A DNA stretch of 64,000 nucleotides, from the NCBI RefSeq assembly GCF_001767295.1, contig NZ_CP014944.1:1860001-1924000 (forward strand), written 5' to 3'. Made by a program: the position numbers and the translations under genes. Origin of the DNA: Colwellia sp. PAMC 20917. GTDB taxonomy: Bacteria; Pseudomonadota; Gammaproteobacteria; Enterobacterales; Alteromonadaceae. Under the pieces are notes generated by a model. It saw nothing but the letters and a program-made list of their open reading frames with translations, did not search any database and had not been told where the DNA came from. Positions 28,806 to 40,248 of this stretch are shown in pieces (position 1 is the stretch's first letter; every line of letters starts with the position of its first letter).

Positions 28806-29981
28806 TCAATGTGAACTATTTTGCTTACGAAACTCACTTGGGGTTTGTCCTGTTTCTTGTTTAAAGGCTTTATAAAAAGAAGATCTCGCGTTAAATCCAA
28901 CCTCAAGTGCGATGGTAAGTACTGAATCTTGATTAGCTAATATTTTCGGCTTCGCTGCTTCAATGCGCCACTTATTGATGAAATCAAAAAAATTTGTGCA
29001 TAGCGTTTCATTCAGTGTTTGTGAGATATAATTAGGAGAGATGACTAAATGGTTAGCGAGTTTTTGCAGTGACAGATTTGAATCTAAATATAACGTCTCT
29101 TTGCTCATAATGTTATTAATTTTATCTGCAATACGATTGGATTGCTCATTATCTAGCGCTGAACGTTGATACTTCATTGGAGAACTTATTTCAACATTGT
29201 CGTCATTATTTCGAACAGCAATATCGACGCTTTCACTATAGCCAGTAAATCCCGGTTTTTGCTGCAAGCCAAAGTGAGCCAAGCTCCATACCAACAGCAG
29301 TGACAGCAAACTCTCCGTTCTTATATTAAATAAAAAATTATCAAATAGGTTTGAAGAAAACACAGTAGCCAAAGAAAACAACCAAGTACTGATAGCAATG
29401 AATAGTAGCCAGTTCATCCAGTTAAGTGATTTATCGTCATGATTAGAAAATACATTTTTCAACTGTTTTCGATAATCAACCAAACGGTAAATAATACGAA
29501 AAGCGATATATACACATTGACCAAGCCAGAGCATCATCATAACCAATAAACCTATAGCAGTGGTGATAGCTAAAGGGGCAACCACATCAATATCGTCAAT
29601 AAATATGTCTGTATACATGTCTTTTGGTAAAAACATGATCATTACAGCAAAGATAAGAGCAGGCCATAACAAAACAAAATGACGGATTTGTTTTCTGTTT
29701 AGTTTCCAAGGTTTTTCAGCGGTGATCCCTTCAATATAAAACCATAAACAGGGACACAACAAAAAAAGAGTGGGAAAAACTATCGCGCTGTACAATTGAC
29801 TCAAGTCAGGAAATTGAGCGTTAACAACTGGCACGAGTGCTATCGTGCTATTGGCAAGTAAGAATATCGCTAAAGGTATAAAAATTGCCGACTTCATTGC
29901 TCGGCTCAAAAGAATAGGAACGCTTAACAATACCTGTCCTAGTATAACCATGCTGATAATCATTACGAAAGGGTCTGTCAA
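28806..29981 (-). CDS. AraC-family regulator with N-terminal seven-helix membrane domain
   Basis: A 391-residue protein. The first 240 residues hold about seven hydrophobic helices (for example MIISMVILGQVLLSVPILLS, SAIFIPLAIFLLANSTIALV and WLLFIAISTWLFSLATVF), and the last 105 are an AraC DNA-binding domain with LSLQKLANHLVISPNYISQTLNE and a VGFNARSSFYKAFKQETGQTPSEFR helix. Such membrane-bound AraC regulators are common in Alteromonadales and bacteroidetes; ligands are mostly unknown. The TTG start has AAGG eight bases upstream. It is divergent from the DUF6326 gene, its most likely target, and lies inside the segment flanked by the groEL 3'-end repeats. Confidence 0.88.
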   Translation of the reverse strand: MTDPFVMIISMVILGQVLLSVPILLSRAMKSAIFIPLAIFLLANSTIALVPVVNAQFPDLSQLYSAIVFPTLFLLCPCLWFYIEGITAEKPWKLNRKQIRHFVLLWPALIFAVMIMFLPKDMYTDIFIDDIDVVAPLAITTAIGLLVMMMLWLGQCVYIAFRIIYRLVDYRKQLKNVFSNHDDKSLNWMNWLLFIAISTWLFSLATVFSSNLFDNFLFNIRTESLLSLLLVWSLAHFGLQQKPGFTGYSESVDIAVRNNDDNVEISSPMKYQRSALDNEQSNRIADKINNIMSKETLYLDSNLSLQKLANHLVISPNYISQTLNETLCTNFFDFINKWRIEAAKPKILANQDSVLTIALEVGFNARSSFYKAFKQETGQTPSEFRKQNSSH

Positions 29982-30262
29982 ATTTCATACCTTTTTACAC
30001 ACTTGAATATTTAAGCCTTTAATTCTACCTCATTATCTACAAATACACCTAAAAAAGTGTCCGCGCTTCTAGTCTCGGACGACATAAGCTCTTATAAAAC
30101 CTATTATTTAATCAATCACGGACAAGTTGCAATAACGCCCCTTAGTTATCTTGTCATTGAGCAAGTGTTAATAAAAATGTTGGTATCGTCCTTCACTAAG
30201 AATATTAACCATCACTTTTAGCCTGATAAATGGGCTATAACAAATAAGAAATGGAGTTACAA

Positions 30263-30703
30263 ATGAGTTCTATGAATAGTACAAAAACAGTTTTTGAAGA
30301 TTTTCAAATTAACGTCAAACTAAAAATTTCGGCGCTTTGGATAGCGGTTATGTTTTGTTATGTCTATGGAGACTATATACAGATTTATGTACCTGGAATA
30401 TTAGCAAAAGCGATGGAAGTTAAGGCGACAACTGAAACGCAATTTCAGTTTTTTGCCGTGGCTTTATTGATGGTATTACCCAGTGTGATGATATTTTTTA
30501 CCTTAGTGGTTAAGCCTAAAATCAATCGTTGGCTGAATATAATACTTAGCACGCTTTATATCATTATGCTTATTGCGACTAATTTGACAGAAACTTGGGG
30601 GTTTTACCTATTTTTAACAACAATAGAGGTTTTAATTTCAGTGGTGATTGTTTGGTATGCATGGAACTGGCCGAGGATTAAGAATAAAGAAATCAGCAAG
30701 TAG
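30263..30703 (+). CDS. DUF6326-family membrane protein
   Basis: A 146-residue protein with four hydrophobic helices (SALWIAVMFCYVYGDYIQIYV, FFAVALLMVLPSVMIFFTLVV, WLNIILSTLYIIMLIATNLT, FYLFLTTIEVLISVVIVWYAW). The pattern LWIAVMFCYVYGDY marks the DUF6326 family, whose function is unknown. ATG 30263 is preferred to 30251 because GGAG lies six bases upstream of it. The divergent AraC-type membrane regulator 280 bp away is its probable controller. Confidence 0.82.
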   Translation: MSSMNSTKTVFEDFQINVKLKISALWIAVMFCYVYGDYIQIYVPGILAKAMEVKATTETQFQFFAVALLMVLPSVMIFFTLVVKPKINRWLNIILSTLYIIMLIATNLTETWGFYLFLTTIEVLISVVIVWYAWNWPRIKNKEISK

Positions 30704-30710
30704 ACAATGA

Positions 30711-31301
30711 GTAAACACTCAATTTCATCTTAATGCTCCAAGCATGCTCGGTGGCGATATAAATGAGGCATTGCAACATGCTCAAGTGTTAAAAGGAGTG
30801 GATGAATTATCTGGTACGAGTGCCTTGATTCAAGTTCATGGAAAAAGGTGAGACGATGATAAATTTGATGAAGAATTAAAAATTGCAATGCTAAATTTTG
30901 CCGATGAACCTGAGTTATATTATCAACTCGGTATATATTACCAAGAAAAAGAAAGTTTCAGTGAAGCCTTAATAAATTTCCGTAAAGCGGCAAATATGAC
31001 AACCTCTACGGACAAACAGTGTATTGCAAAATATAGCGCTGTTTTTCAAGTAGGTCGAACAATCCTATTTAGCAACAGCAACTTTGATGAAGGTGAGAAG
31101 GCTATTACTCAATACCTTAACGAAGCTGTAATTTCTTCTTCCATGCCTTCAAAAGATTGGGCTAAGTTTAGACTAGCTAATATCCTTGAAGCTAAGGGGA
31201 AAAAATCGAATGCAATAAGATTATATAAAGATCTTGTTCAGGAATCTTCCGACAAGGTCCTTCAAGAACAAGTTAAAAAGCGGATAAAGAAACTGAGTTA
31301 A
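30711..31301 (+). pseudogene. TPR-repeat protein, 5'-truncated with an in-frame stop
   Basis: One reading frame runs from 30711 to the stop at 31301 but is broken by TGA at 30849-30851. Before it lies FHLNAPSMLGGDINEALQHA, and after it DDDKFDEELKIAMLNFADEPELYYQLGIYYQEKESFSEALINFRKAAN. Both parts are of the tetratricopeptide type and continue one another. A stop at 30708 and the absence of a start show that the 5' end is lost too. The part from ATG 30888 could still be translated (137 residues). The intact relatives are usually periplasmic TPR proteins with a signal peptide. Confidence 0.8.
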
Positions 31302-31354
31302 TCCTATCTATCATAACTGCTAGCTAAGAAAGTCTATTTTAATTCATTAAAAAC

Positions 31355-33188
<1,834 letters not shown>

Positions 33189-33287
33189 TTAGTTTGTCGA
33201 ACATCGTTCGACTACAATAATTAATGCACTGTAAGTTGAGGCTTAGCCTAACGAATTCCTACAGTTTATATAAAGTCAGTAGGGTTA

Positions 33288-33581
33288 CTATGACTCAACA
33301 ATCGCTAAAATGTCTGATTCAGAAAGGATCAAAACTTCTTCGCCATCAATTTTTTCAGTTTTAACGCCGTAACCTTCACTAAAAATAACTTGGTCACCTA
33401 CTTTAACGTCTAAAGCACGTACTTCGCCATTTTCTAAAATGCGACCGTTACCGACAGCGATAACTTCACCGCGCGTTGATTTTTCTGCAGCACTTCCTGT
33501 TAAAACAATACCACCAGCTGATTTTGATTCTACTTCTTTACGTTTAATTATTACGCGGTCATGTAATGGACGAATGCTCAT
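33288..33581 (-). CDS. groES: Co-chaperonin GroES
   Basis: The 10-kDa lid of the GroEL chamber. In 97 residues it shows the N-terminal [12 protein letters not shown], the mobile loop [23 protein letters not shown] and the [12 protein letters not shown] stretch. It is the first gene of the operon, behind a heat-shock promoter, with fxsA upstream on the same strand. Confidence 0.99.
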   Translation of the reverse strand: MSIRPLHDRVIIKRKEVESKSAGGIVLTGSAAEKSTRGEVIAVGNGRILENGEVRALDVKVGDQVIFSEGYGVKTEKIDGEEVLILSESDILAIVES

Positions 33582-33653
33582 TAATTTTCTCCTGAGAGTT
33601 TATTCACTCTCAATAAATTTAAATAAAAGGTTATAAAACTTTGTTGCAATTAA

Positions 33654-33681
33654 AGATGGGGCTAATTTAAAACTTCACAAG
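33654..33681 (-). promoter_or_regulatory. Sigma-32 heat-shock promoter of groESL
   Basis: Read on the minus strand, a -35 box CTTGTGA (33681-33675) is followed after 13 bases by a -10 box CCCCATCT (33661-33654), which fits the sigma-32 consensus CTTGAAA, 11-16 bases, CCCCATNT. It lies about 75 bp before groES. The two boxes also form a GGGGCT/AGCCCC inverted repeat that could end transcripts coming from fxsA. Confidence 0.82.
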
Positions 33682-33698
33682 CCCCGTTAAAAAATTTT

Positions 33699-34211
33699 TT
33701 ATTCTTTGCGCTCATACTCACCTTCAAGCGTTTCACCTTGGTGGTGTTCAATCGGCTTCTTAGTGCCTAAACCCTGCTCAAATGGTTCAGGCGTAACTGG
33801 CTGTTCTTGCTGAGTATGCACCGAACTTTGATAAGTAAAACCAGCTGCGCTTTGATTCATGACTAAACGTGACTGCACTGATTTGATCAACAGACTTCTC
33901 ACACTAGGGATCAGAAGAGATAATCCAAAAATGTCAGTAACAAAGCCAGGCGTTACTAAAAGTATGCCCGCGACCAGTAAAAGTAGTCCTGCAACTATTT
34001 CATCTGAAGGCATTTCTCCTTGCGCCATTTTAGTTTGTACTGAGTTTAAGGTGGCAATCCCCTGCTGTTTAACATTTCTCGCACCCAGCCATGCAGTAAT
34101 AATAACAATAGCAATTGTTGGCCATGCACCAAGCCAAGTACCAACATTAATCAGTACCATAATTTCGATAATAGGAACGACAATAAAAAGGATAAATAGA
34201 AATCGAAACAT
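33699..34211 (-). CDS. fxsA: FxsA family membrane protein
   Basis: A 170-residue inner-membrane protein with two N-terminal TM helices (FLFILFIVVPIIEIMVLI, TIAIVIITAWLGARNV) and a further one or two around LLLLVAGILLVTPGFVTDIFG, the family signature. Overproduction of FxsA in E. coli relieves F-exclusion of phage T7. It is placed upstream of groES on the same strand, as in E. coli. The C-terminal 45 residues are hydrophilic and glutamate/glutamine rich. Confidence 0.92.
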   Translation of the reverse strand: MFRFLFILFIVVPIIEIMVLINVGTWLGAWPTIAIVIITAWLGARNVKQQGIATLNSVQTKMAQGEMPSDEIVAGLLLLVAGILLVTPGFVTDIFGLSLLIPSVRSLLIKSVQSRLVMNQSAAGFTYQSSVHTQQEQPVTPEPFEQGLGTKKPIEHHQGETLEGEYERKE

Positions 34212-34370
34212 TTAACGTCTCTTCATTAAAAAAATTTTATATAAGATGAAACATATATGGGGTTGTGCAGGTCTTTTTCAAGCATCAACTAAATACAAGA
34301 TAGTTCATATGGCGATTAGTTATTAATTGTCATTTAAATAGTTTAAGTTTTTGTTAAGGAAAATACGTTA

Positions 34371-34682
34371 ATGTTTCAATTAATAATGTGCACTTGTCCT
34401 GATATTAGCAATGCAAAGCTAATTGCAAAGCACTTAATACAAGAAAAACTGGCCGCTTGTGTCAATATTATTCCTAACGTTATCTCTGTTTATCGCTGGC
34501 AAGATAATATTGAATGTGATGAAGAAATACAGTTAATAATAAAAACACAAACCGATAAATTTAACGATGTAGCTAGTGAAATTAAACGCTTACATCGTTA
34601 TGATACCCCTGAAATTATCGCCATGAACATCCAGCAAGGCGACAATAGTTATTTAAACTGGATCACTGAGTCTTTAAAATAG
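34371..34682 (+). CDS. cutA: Divalent-cation tolerance protein CutA
   Basis: A 103-residue trimeric, PII-like fold protein. Family signatures are LIQEKLAACVNIIPNVISVYRWQ and the C-terminal HRYDTPEIIAMNIQQGDNSYLNWI. Its role in copper tolerance was inferred from E. coli genetics and remains unclear. It is followed five bases later by dsbD, the same gene pair as in E. coli (cutA-dsbD). Confidence 0.96.
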   Translation: MFQLIMCTCPDISNAKLIAKHLIQEKLAACVNIIPNVISVYRWQDNIECDEEIQLIIKTQTDKFNDVASEIKRLHRYDTPEIIAMNIQQGDNSYLNWITESLK

Positions 34683-34687
34683 TTGTT

Positions 34688-36514
34688 ATGAAAAAAATTG
34701 TCTTACTTTTTTGGTTAGTTTTAACCAGTATTTTTTTACAAGTACCCAATGTTCAAGCCCAAGATTCAATTTTTGATACTTCGTCCGCTTCATTATTCAG
34801 TAACGATGATGAGTTTCTTAGTGTCGAAGAAGCCTTTGAATTTAACTTTCACCAGAAGGATGATCAATTATCTGTTTCCTTTACCATAGCTGAGGGCTAT
34901 TACTTATATCGTCATCAGTTTAAGTTCAGTGTTGAAAACGCAGAAATAATACCGGTCGAATTGCCTGTAGGTGAAGACCATGAAGATGAATTTTTTGGTG
35001 TTCAGCAAATATTTACCGAACAACTTAGCTTCACGATTAAGCTTGTTAACGCTGATAGCAATGCCAGCATTAAAATACGCTATCAAGGGTGCGCAGCAAA
35101 AGGCTTATGCTACCCCCCTAAAAGTAAAGTTGTAGCACTATCAAAAGTAAATAATGAAGAAGCCATTAACACCAACAATGTTTTGACGGCGATAACACCT
35201 GATAATGAAACGGGCAATACATCTATTGCCGCTGAAAATGCCAGCGAACAACATCAATTAGCCGGTATGCTCAAAAGTGATAATATTTGGCTAACACTAC
35301 TCGCTTTTTTTGTCGGTGGCTTACTGCTTTCATTTACGCCTTGTGTATTTCCTATGTACCCTATTCTGACCGGTATTATCGTTGGGCAAGGCGATAAATT
35401 ATCAACGTCAAAAGCCTTTCGTTTATCGTTTGCTTATGTACAAGGCATGGCAATAACTTATACCTTACTTGGCATTGTTGTTGCTCTGGCCGGCGCTCAG
35501 TTCCAAGCGATGTTTCAACATCCTGCCGTTTTAATTGTGTTAAGTGTTTTATTCATCTTTTTAGCACTTTCTATGTTTGGAGTTTTTAATCTTGCCTTGC
35601 CAAGTAGCTGGCAAAATAAATTGAATAACATCAGTAATAGCCAAAAAGGTGGTTCATATTTCGGTGTTGTTGTTATGGGTGCTATTTCTGGTTTAGTGGC
35701 GTCTCCATGTACTACCGCTCCTTTAACCGGTGCTCTGCTATACATCTCGCAATCGGGTGATATTTGGTTAGGTGCATCAGCGCTCTACGCATTAAGCTTA
35801 GGTATGGGTGTGCCATTACTTATTTTGGGTAGTTCTGGTGGTAAATTATTACCAAAAGCAGGTACATGGATGACAGTAATTAAAAATGTATTTGGCTTAT
35901 TACTACTCGCTGTTCCGATATTTTTAATGGAAAGGTTTTTACCTTCAGTGGTAACACAAGCCATGTGGGCAATATTGGTCTTATCAAGCGCAGGCTATTT
36001 TTATACCGTCAATCAACAGACCCAGAATAACTTTTGGTTTGGTGTTAGAAGTGTGGTGATATTTGTAATGATATTTTTTGGCGCCAACCAAGCTTTTCAA
36101 CTGATAAGTCCTAGCCAAAATGTTGCGACAAGTAATCAAGCAGCTCCACAACAACATTTTACTAAAGTAGCAACACTACCAGAGTTGTTAGCGGCAGTGG
36201 ATAACGCTAATGCACAAGGGAAGACTGTAATGGTCGATTTGTATGCCGACTGGTGTATTGCCTGTAAAGAATTTGAAGAATACACTTTTAATGCGCCGCA
36301 AGTACAAAAAGTGCTGAGTAATACGGTATGGTTACAAGTCGATATGACTGACTTCGACTCGACTGACAATGCTGAGTTTGCGAAAAAGTATCAAGTACTT
36401 GGCTTACCAAGTATTCTCTTCTTTGACCAACAAGGTAAAGAATTAACTCAGCAGCGCGTAACGGGGTTTATGGGGGCAGAAGAATTTACTGAACATCTAC
36501 AAAAAATCCTTTAA
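34688..36514 (+). CDS. dsbD: Thiol:disulfide interchange protein DsbD
   Basis: An inner-membrane electron conduit that carries reducing power from cytosolic thioredoxin to periplasmic DsbC, DsbG and CcmG. Signal peptide (1-24); N-terminal DsbD-alpha domain with Cys135 and Cys141 (CAAKGLCYPP); eight TM helices with Cys219 (FTPCVFP) and Cys341 (SPCTTAP); and a C-terminal thioredoxin-like domain with the CIAC motif near residue 520. All six catalytic cysteines are present. The length of 608 is normal. Confidence 0.97.
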   Translation: MKKIVLLFWLVLTSIFLQVPNVQAQDSIFDTSSASLFSNDDEFLSVEEAFEFNFHQKDDQLSVSFTIAEGYYLYRHQFKFSVENAEIIPVELPVGEDHEDEFFGVQQIFTEQLSFTIKLVNADSNASIKIRYQGCAAKGLCYPPKSKVVALSKVNNEEAINTNNVLTAITPDNETGNTSIAAENASEQHQLAGMLKSDNIWLTLLAFFVGGLLLSFTPCVFPMYPILTGIIVGQGDKLSTSKAFRLSFAYVQGMAITYTLLGIVVALAGAQFQAMFQHPAVLIVLSVLFIFLALSMFGVFNLALPSSWQNKLNNISNSQKGGSYFGVVVMGAISGLVASPCTTAPLTGALLYISQSGDIWLGASALYALSLGMGVPLLILGSSGGKLLPKAGTWMTVIKNVFGLLLLAVPIFLMERFLPSVVTQAMWAILVLSSAGYFYTVNQQTQNNFWFGVRSVVIFVMIFFGANQAFQLISPSQNVATSNQAAPQQHFTKVATLPELLAAVDNANAQGKTVMVDLYADWCIACKEFEEYTFNAPQVQKVLSNTVWLQVDMTDFDSTDNAEFAKKYQVLGLPSILFFDQQGKELTQQRVTGFMGAEEFTEHLQKIL

Positions 36515-36527
36515 CCTTTAACAAAAA

Positions 36528-36567
36528 AGCACACTTTAACTCGCACAACTCTGCGGGTTAAAGTGCT
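36528..36567 (-). terminator. Terminator between dsbD and the GGDEF-EAL gene
   Basis: A hairpin with arms 36528-36545 and 36552-36567 and a 6-base loop; a run of T follows on the minus strand. The minus-strand stop codon lies within the stem. It probably ends both convergent units. Confidence 0.8.
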
Positions 36568-39020
36568 GATACTTTCCAATAGCCATTAACAATTTTTGTA
36601 TCAATAAATTCCATTAGTTTGGTTTCAGGAATAGGTTTAGAAAAGTAATATCCTTGAATAATATCACAATCATTTTCTGTTAAGCTGCGTAACTGCGCAC
36701 TCGTTTCAACACCTTCTGCGATGACCTGCAAACCTAAGTTCTTCACCATTGCAATGGTTGACATAATAATTTGATAATCAGCTCGATTTTCTAACATGCC
36801 AAATACAAAGCTCTTATCTATTTTAATAACGTCGACTGGCATTTTTTTCAAATAAGCTAATGACGAATAACCGGTACCAAAATCATCAATGGCAAAACTA
36901 AACCCTACATCTCTTAAACCATTCATCATTTCAATTGCACTATCAATATTTTTTACTAAGGTTTGCTCAGTAAGTTCTAGTTCGAAGTGACTTGCCTCAA
37001 GCGAAAACTCAGTAAGTAAATCGGTTAAATAAGGGGTTAGATGAGGATCGGCAAATTGACCTGCTGACAAATTTATCGCAATACGGACATCAGTTAAGCC
37101 CTTATCAATAAAGGTTTGGCAAAGCTCAAAACAGCGTCTGATCACCCAATAACCCAGTTCAACCATGTGCTGAGAGTTTTCAAGAAGAGGAATGAAATCT
37201 TCCGGCGAAACCATGCCTCGTTCAGGATGCTGCCAGCGAAGTAACGCTTCAAAGCCGTATAATTTTTTTGTTTTTGCATCTAACTGAGGTTGTAAACTTA
37301 AGCTAAATTGATTTTTAGCTAAAGCCTGTCTAACTTCACTTTCCATCATCACCCGAAGGGCAACTTTTTTATACATCTCTTCATGGTAAATATGATATTT
37401 GGCGCCACCATCGTCTTTAGCTTCATACATAGCGATATCGGCACAACTAATCAGATCTTCTGACTTAGTCATTTTTTCAGAAGCAAAGGCTATTCCAATG
37501 CTGGTACTTACATAAAAAAGGCTATTTTGTATTTTAATCGGCTCTTTAAATGCCTCTAAAATTTCTTCTGCAACAAGCACTGCATCATTTTCATTATCGA
37601 TATGACCAAGTACCACGACAAATTCATCACCACCAAACCGACAGGCCATATCAACTCTCCGAATACTGGAGCGCAAACGATTAGCCGCTTGAATTAACAA
37701 CTTGTCACCATCAGTATGACCATGGCTATCATTTACTTTCTTAAAATCATCGAGATCTAAAAATAAAACCGCAATTTGACCGTCACTGCGAGATACATTA
37801 AAAAATGCTTTACGCAGTTGATAATTAAGCATATTACGGTTAGGTAATCCCGTTAACAAATCATACATGGCAATACTTTCGAGCTCTTTCGTTTTTTGTT
37901 CAATTTCAATATTTAACTGTTCAAGTTCAAAACTTAACTCGGTGGCCGCATTTGCTAAAATATCTAGTTCATCAATATATTTACCATTTCTTTGTAGGTC
38001 TGTTTGACGAAATCGATCAAATTCTTTTTTCGCCAATAGAGGTAAAACATCTGACAATACCAGTAAGCGACGAGTAAATGGGCTAGCAACAAAATGAACA
38101 ACAATGACTAAAGCAATAAGCACAACTAAGGTGAAAATTAAAAATTGCCAACGATTTTGCTGATACTTATCTGTAAAAATAGTGGCATCATCAATCAGTG
38201 CCAGGTAATAAAAATCATCACGGGTATTTGCGATGGGAATTAAGTTAATCAGATAACTGCTATCGTTGGCTGTAGCTTTTATCCCTTGAGAATTAATCAT
38301 CTCGCTGTTGACAATTTCTTGGTTTGACATAAATAATTCACTGACTAGTTGAGTATTTGTTGAAGAAATAAATCTAGCATCAGCAAGTATAATAGCCTCT
38401 TCGTTAATTGTAGTTGATACAAGCTTATCTACACGAGAAAAACTTACAACGGCCAACTCATTATCAAGCGCTTGATTTATATAAAAAATCATATCAACAA
38501 GTGAAACTGTCATCGCGACAACCGCCATATCACCCTTACCGTTTAATACTGGTATGGTGATCAACTGAACACATTGCCCCTCGCAGTACAACGTGTGTTC
38601 AGGTTGCTGATGTCTTAGTACATTTTCAATACTCAGCTGAACAAATTTAGGAATAGCATTAGAAAGGTATAACTCTTCATTACTTGCTGAAACTAACCAA
38701 ACATTTTCAACATTTTGATTCATTTGTAGGGTATCAAACTGCGCGGCAAATTCTTGTGCTAAAACATCAAAATTAGCTTGCTCTTTTAACCGCACAATAT
38801 CAGAAAACGACTCTAGCCACGTCAGTATCTTTTGACGTAATACGTTATTTTGCACAGAAAATTGTGCCTGGCCTTTACGTAAAGTATCACTTTGATATTG
38901 GGTGAATTCTTGATTTAACCTTGATAAAGACAAGTAAGAAAAAATAGTCGTTAGGAGCAATAAAGCCCCCATAACTAGCACTAATAATTTAACAGGAACG
39001 CTAATAAATCTTTTTCTCAT
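36558..39020 (-). CDS. Membrane-bound GGDEF-EAL c-di-GMP enzyme
   Basis: A protein of about 820 residues: TM helix (about 10-30), a 260-residue periplasmic sensor region with a CEGQC cysteine pair, TM helix (about 292-313), a linker coiled coil (about 355-383), GGDEF domain (about 385-545) and EAL domain (about 565-810). The GGDEF motif is intact, an RxxD inhibitory site precedes it, and EALLRW starts the EAL domain, so both synthesis and breakdown of c-di-GMP are possible. ATG 39020 is used, with GGGG eight bases upstream. It ends an operon with a barrel protein and a PstS-like protein, which may provide its periplasmic signal. Confidence 0.93.
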   Translation of the reverse strand: MRKRFISVPVKLLVLVMGALLLLTTIFSYLSLSRLNQEFTQYQSDTLRKGQAQFSVQNNVLRQKILTWLESFSDIVRLKEQANFDVLAQEFAAQFDTLQMNQNVENVWLVSASNEELYLSNAIPKFVQLSIENVLRHQQPEHTLYCEGQCVQLITIPVLNGKGDMAVVAMTVSLVDMIFYINQALDNELAVVSFSRVDKLVSTTINEEAIILADARFISSTNTQLVSELFMSNQEIVNSEMINSQGIKATANDSSYLINLIPIANTRDDFYYLALIDDATIFTDKYQQNRWQFLIFTLVVLIALVIVVHFVASPFTRRLLVLSDVLPLLAKKEFDRFRQTDLQRNGKYIDELDILANAATELSFELEQLNIEIEQKTKELESIAMYDLLTGLPNRNMLNYQLRKAFFNVSRSDGQIAVLFLDLDDFKKVNDSHGHTDGDKLLIQAANRLRSSIRRVDMACRFGGDEFVVVLGHIDNENDAVLVAEEILEAFKEPIKIQNSLFYVSTSIGIAFASEKMTKSEDLISCADIAMYEAKDDGGAKYHIYHEEMYKKVALRVMMESEVRQALAKNQFSLSLQPQLDAKTKKLYGFEALLRWQHPERGMVSPEDFIPLLENSQHMVELGYWVIRRCFELCQTFIDKGLTDVRIAINLSAGQFADPHLTPYLTDLLTEFSLEASHFELELTEQTLVKNIDSAIEMMNGLRDVGFSFAIDDFGTGYSSLAYLKKMPVDVIKIDKSFVFGMLENRADYQIIMSTIAMVKNLGLQVIAEGVETSAQLRSLTENDCDIIQGYYFSKPIPETKLMEFIDTKIVNGYWKVSAL

Positions 39021-39033
39021 CAAGTTAGCCCCA

Positions 39034-40248
39034 CTAGAACCAGTACATTAGTTGTAAGGCCCACATTTTCCAATGCTCACTGTTCGCCTCTGGGTTGGGT
39101 AACACAACAGGATTAACGCGGGCAGCGCCTTTTACCCAATGGTACTCCGCATTGACTCGTAAATTATCAGAAAAATCGTATGAAAACCCTAGCATTTTAT
39201 CGTGCTGATAAGCAAAATAATACGGTATGGTGCCAAAACTTTGTTGTTGTAATTCACGGCCTTTTTTATCATCCTTATTTGCATAGAAATTTTCAAAACG
39301 ACTAATAAATTTCAATCGTTGATTTACCTTATAAACCGCTTGAACATAACCACCTTGACCAATATTGACTTGGTTAAACTGAGCAGCATAAAAACCTTCC
39401 GTTAAAAACCTTGTTTGTAAAATTTCACTAGTAAACTCCCAGTGTTCACCTTCATATAAAGCATTCATCGTATAAAACTGAAAAACAAATCGCCCATCAA
39501 CAAAAAAGTCAGGACTCTCATTTTTATAGTTAAATTCTGAATCCAATAAGGTTAGACCAAAGCGCCATTGTGAAAATACTGGCCGCCAATAAACACTCGC
39601 CTGCGTATCAAGCTCATGTTCGATATCTCCCTGTGCTAATTTACTGAGAATGACTTCTGAATCATCACTATTAATTGGACTTTTACCACGGCTAAAATTG
39701 AAATCAAATTCGCCATATTGATCATTATTGTAAGTCAATTTTAATGCAGCGCCATCGCCACCAACAGCGATATCACGAAAGCCATCAAAATAAGTCCCTT
39801 GCGGTAACAAGATTGAGGGCCGTGCAAAAGGAATATCACGGGTACTTGAATGTAACCAGTGAGCATTTTTAAAACGGCCAACAAATAAATTGGCTTGCCA
39901 CTGCTCTGAACTATAAGCGCTCCAATCCATTAAGAAGTAATCAACACGCAAACCTTCCTTGTAGCGATTGCCCCCGTTTAAATAAACAGCTTGTGCAGCA
40001 AAGCGATAATCGTCAGAAAATTGATACGAGGTATTAAGTCCTATTTCTGTTAACTTTAACGATATTTCGCCGTTATCATTAACGAAGTTGCTATTATCGA
40101 CGTCAATAACGCCTTGCGCAACAAAGCCATGTATTTTTAACGGATCTGCCGAATGCCCTTCCTGTGCGTGCGCATTAAGCGCAAGTAATGCTGATAAGCA
40201 CATTACTTTATAATTCATTTTATTGATCGATTTTAAGCAGATTGACAT
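39034..40248 (-). CDS. Outer-membrane beta-barrel (porin-like) protein
   Basis: About 404 residues. The signal peptide (around MCLSALLALNAHA) is followed by alternating beta-strand sequence, rich in aromatic residues at strand ends, and a C-terminal phenylalanine (LQLMYWF), the usual signal for the Bam machinery. The N-terminal mature part, IHGFVAQGV, is common in porin-like proteins of Alteromonadales. ATG 40248 has a GAGG box at good spacing and overlaps the upstream gene by 29 bp; ATG 40218 would give a shorter signal peptide and no overlap. The substrate is unknown. Confidence 0.82.
   Translation of the reverse strand: MSICLKSINKMNYKVMCLSALLALNAHAQEGHSADPLKIHGFVAQGVIDVDNSNFVNDNGEISLKLTEIGLNTSYQFSDDYRFAAQAVYLNGGNRYKEGLRVDYFLMDWSAYSSEQWQANLFVGRFKNAHWLHSSTRDIPFARPSILLPQGTYFDGFRDIAVGGDGAALKLTYNNDQYGEFDFNFSRGKSPINSDDSEVILSKLAQGDIEHELDTQASVYWRPVFSQWRFGLTLLDSEFNYKNESPDFFVDGRFVFQFYTMNALYEGEHWEFTSEILQTRFLTEGFYAAQFNQVNIGQGGYVQAVYKVNQRLKFISRFENFYANKDDKKGRELQQQSFGTIPYYFAYQHDKMLGFSYDFSDNLRVNAEYHWVKGAARVNPVVLPNPEANSEHWKMWALQLMYWF

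Noticed and set aside
30849-30851. Selenocysteine codon in the TPR gene
   Set aside because: The gene also lacks its 5' end, the family is not a selenoprotein family and no SECIS-like hairpin is evident just after the TGA; nonsense mutation is simpler.
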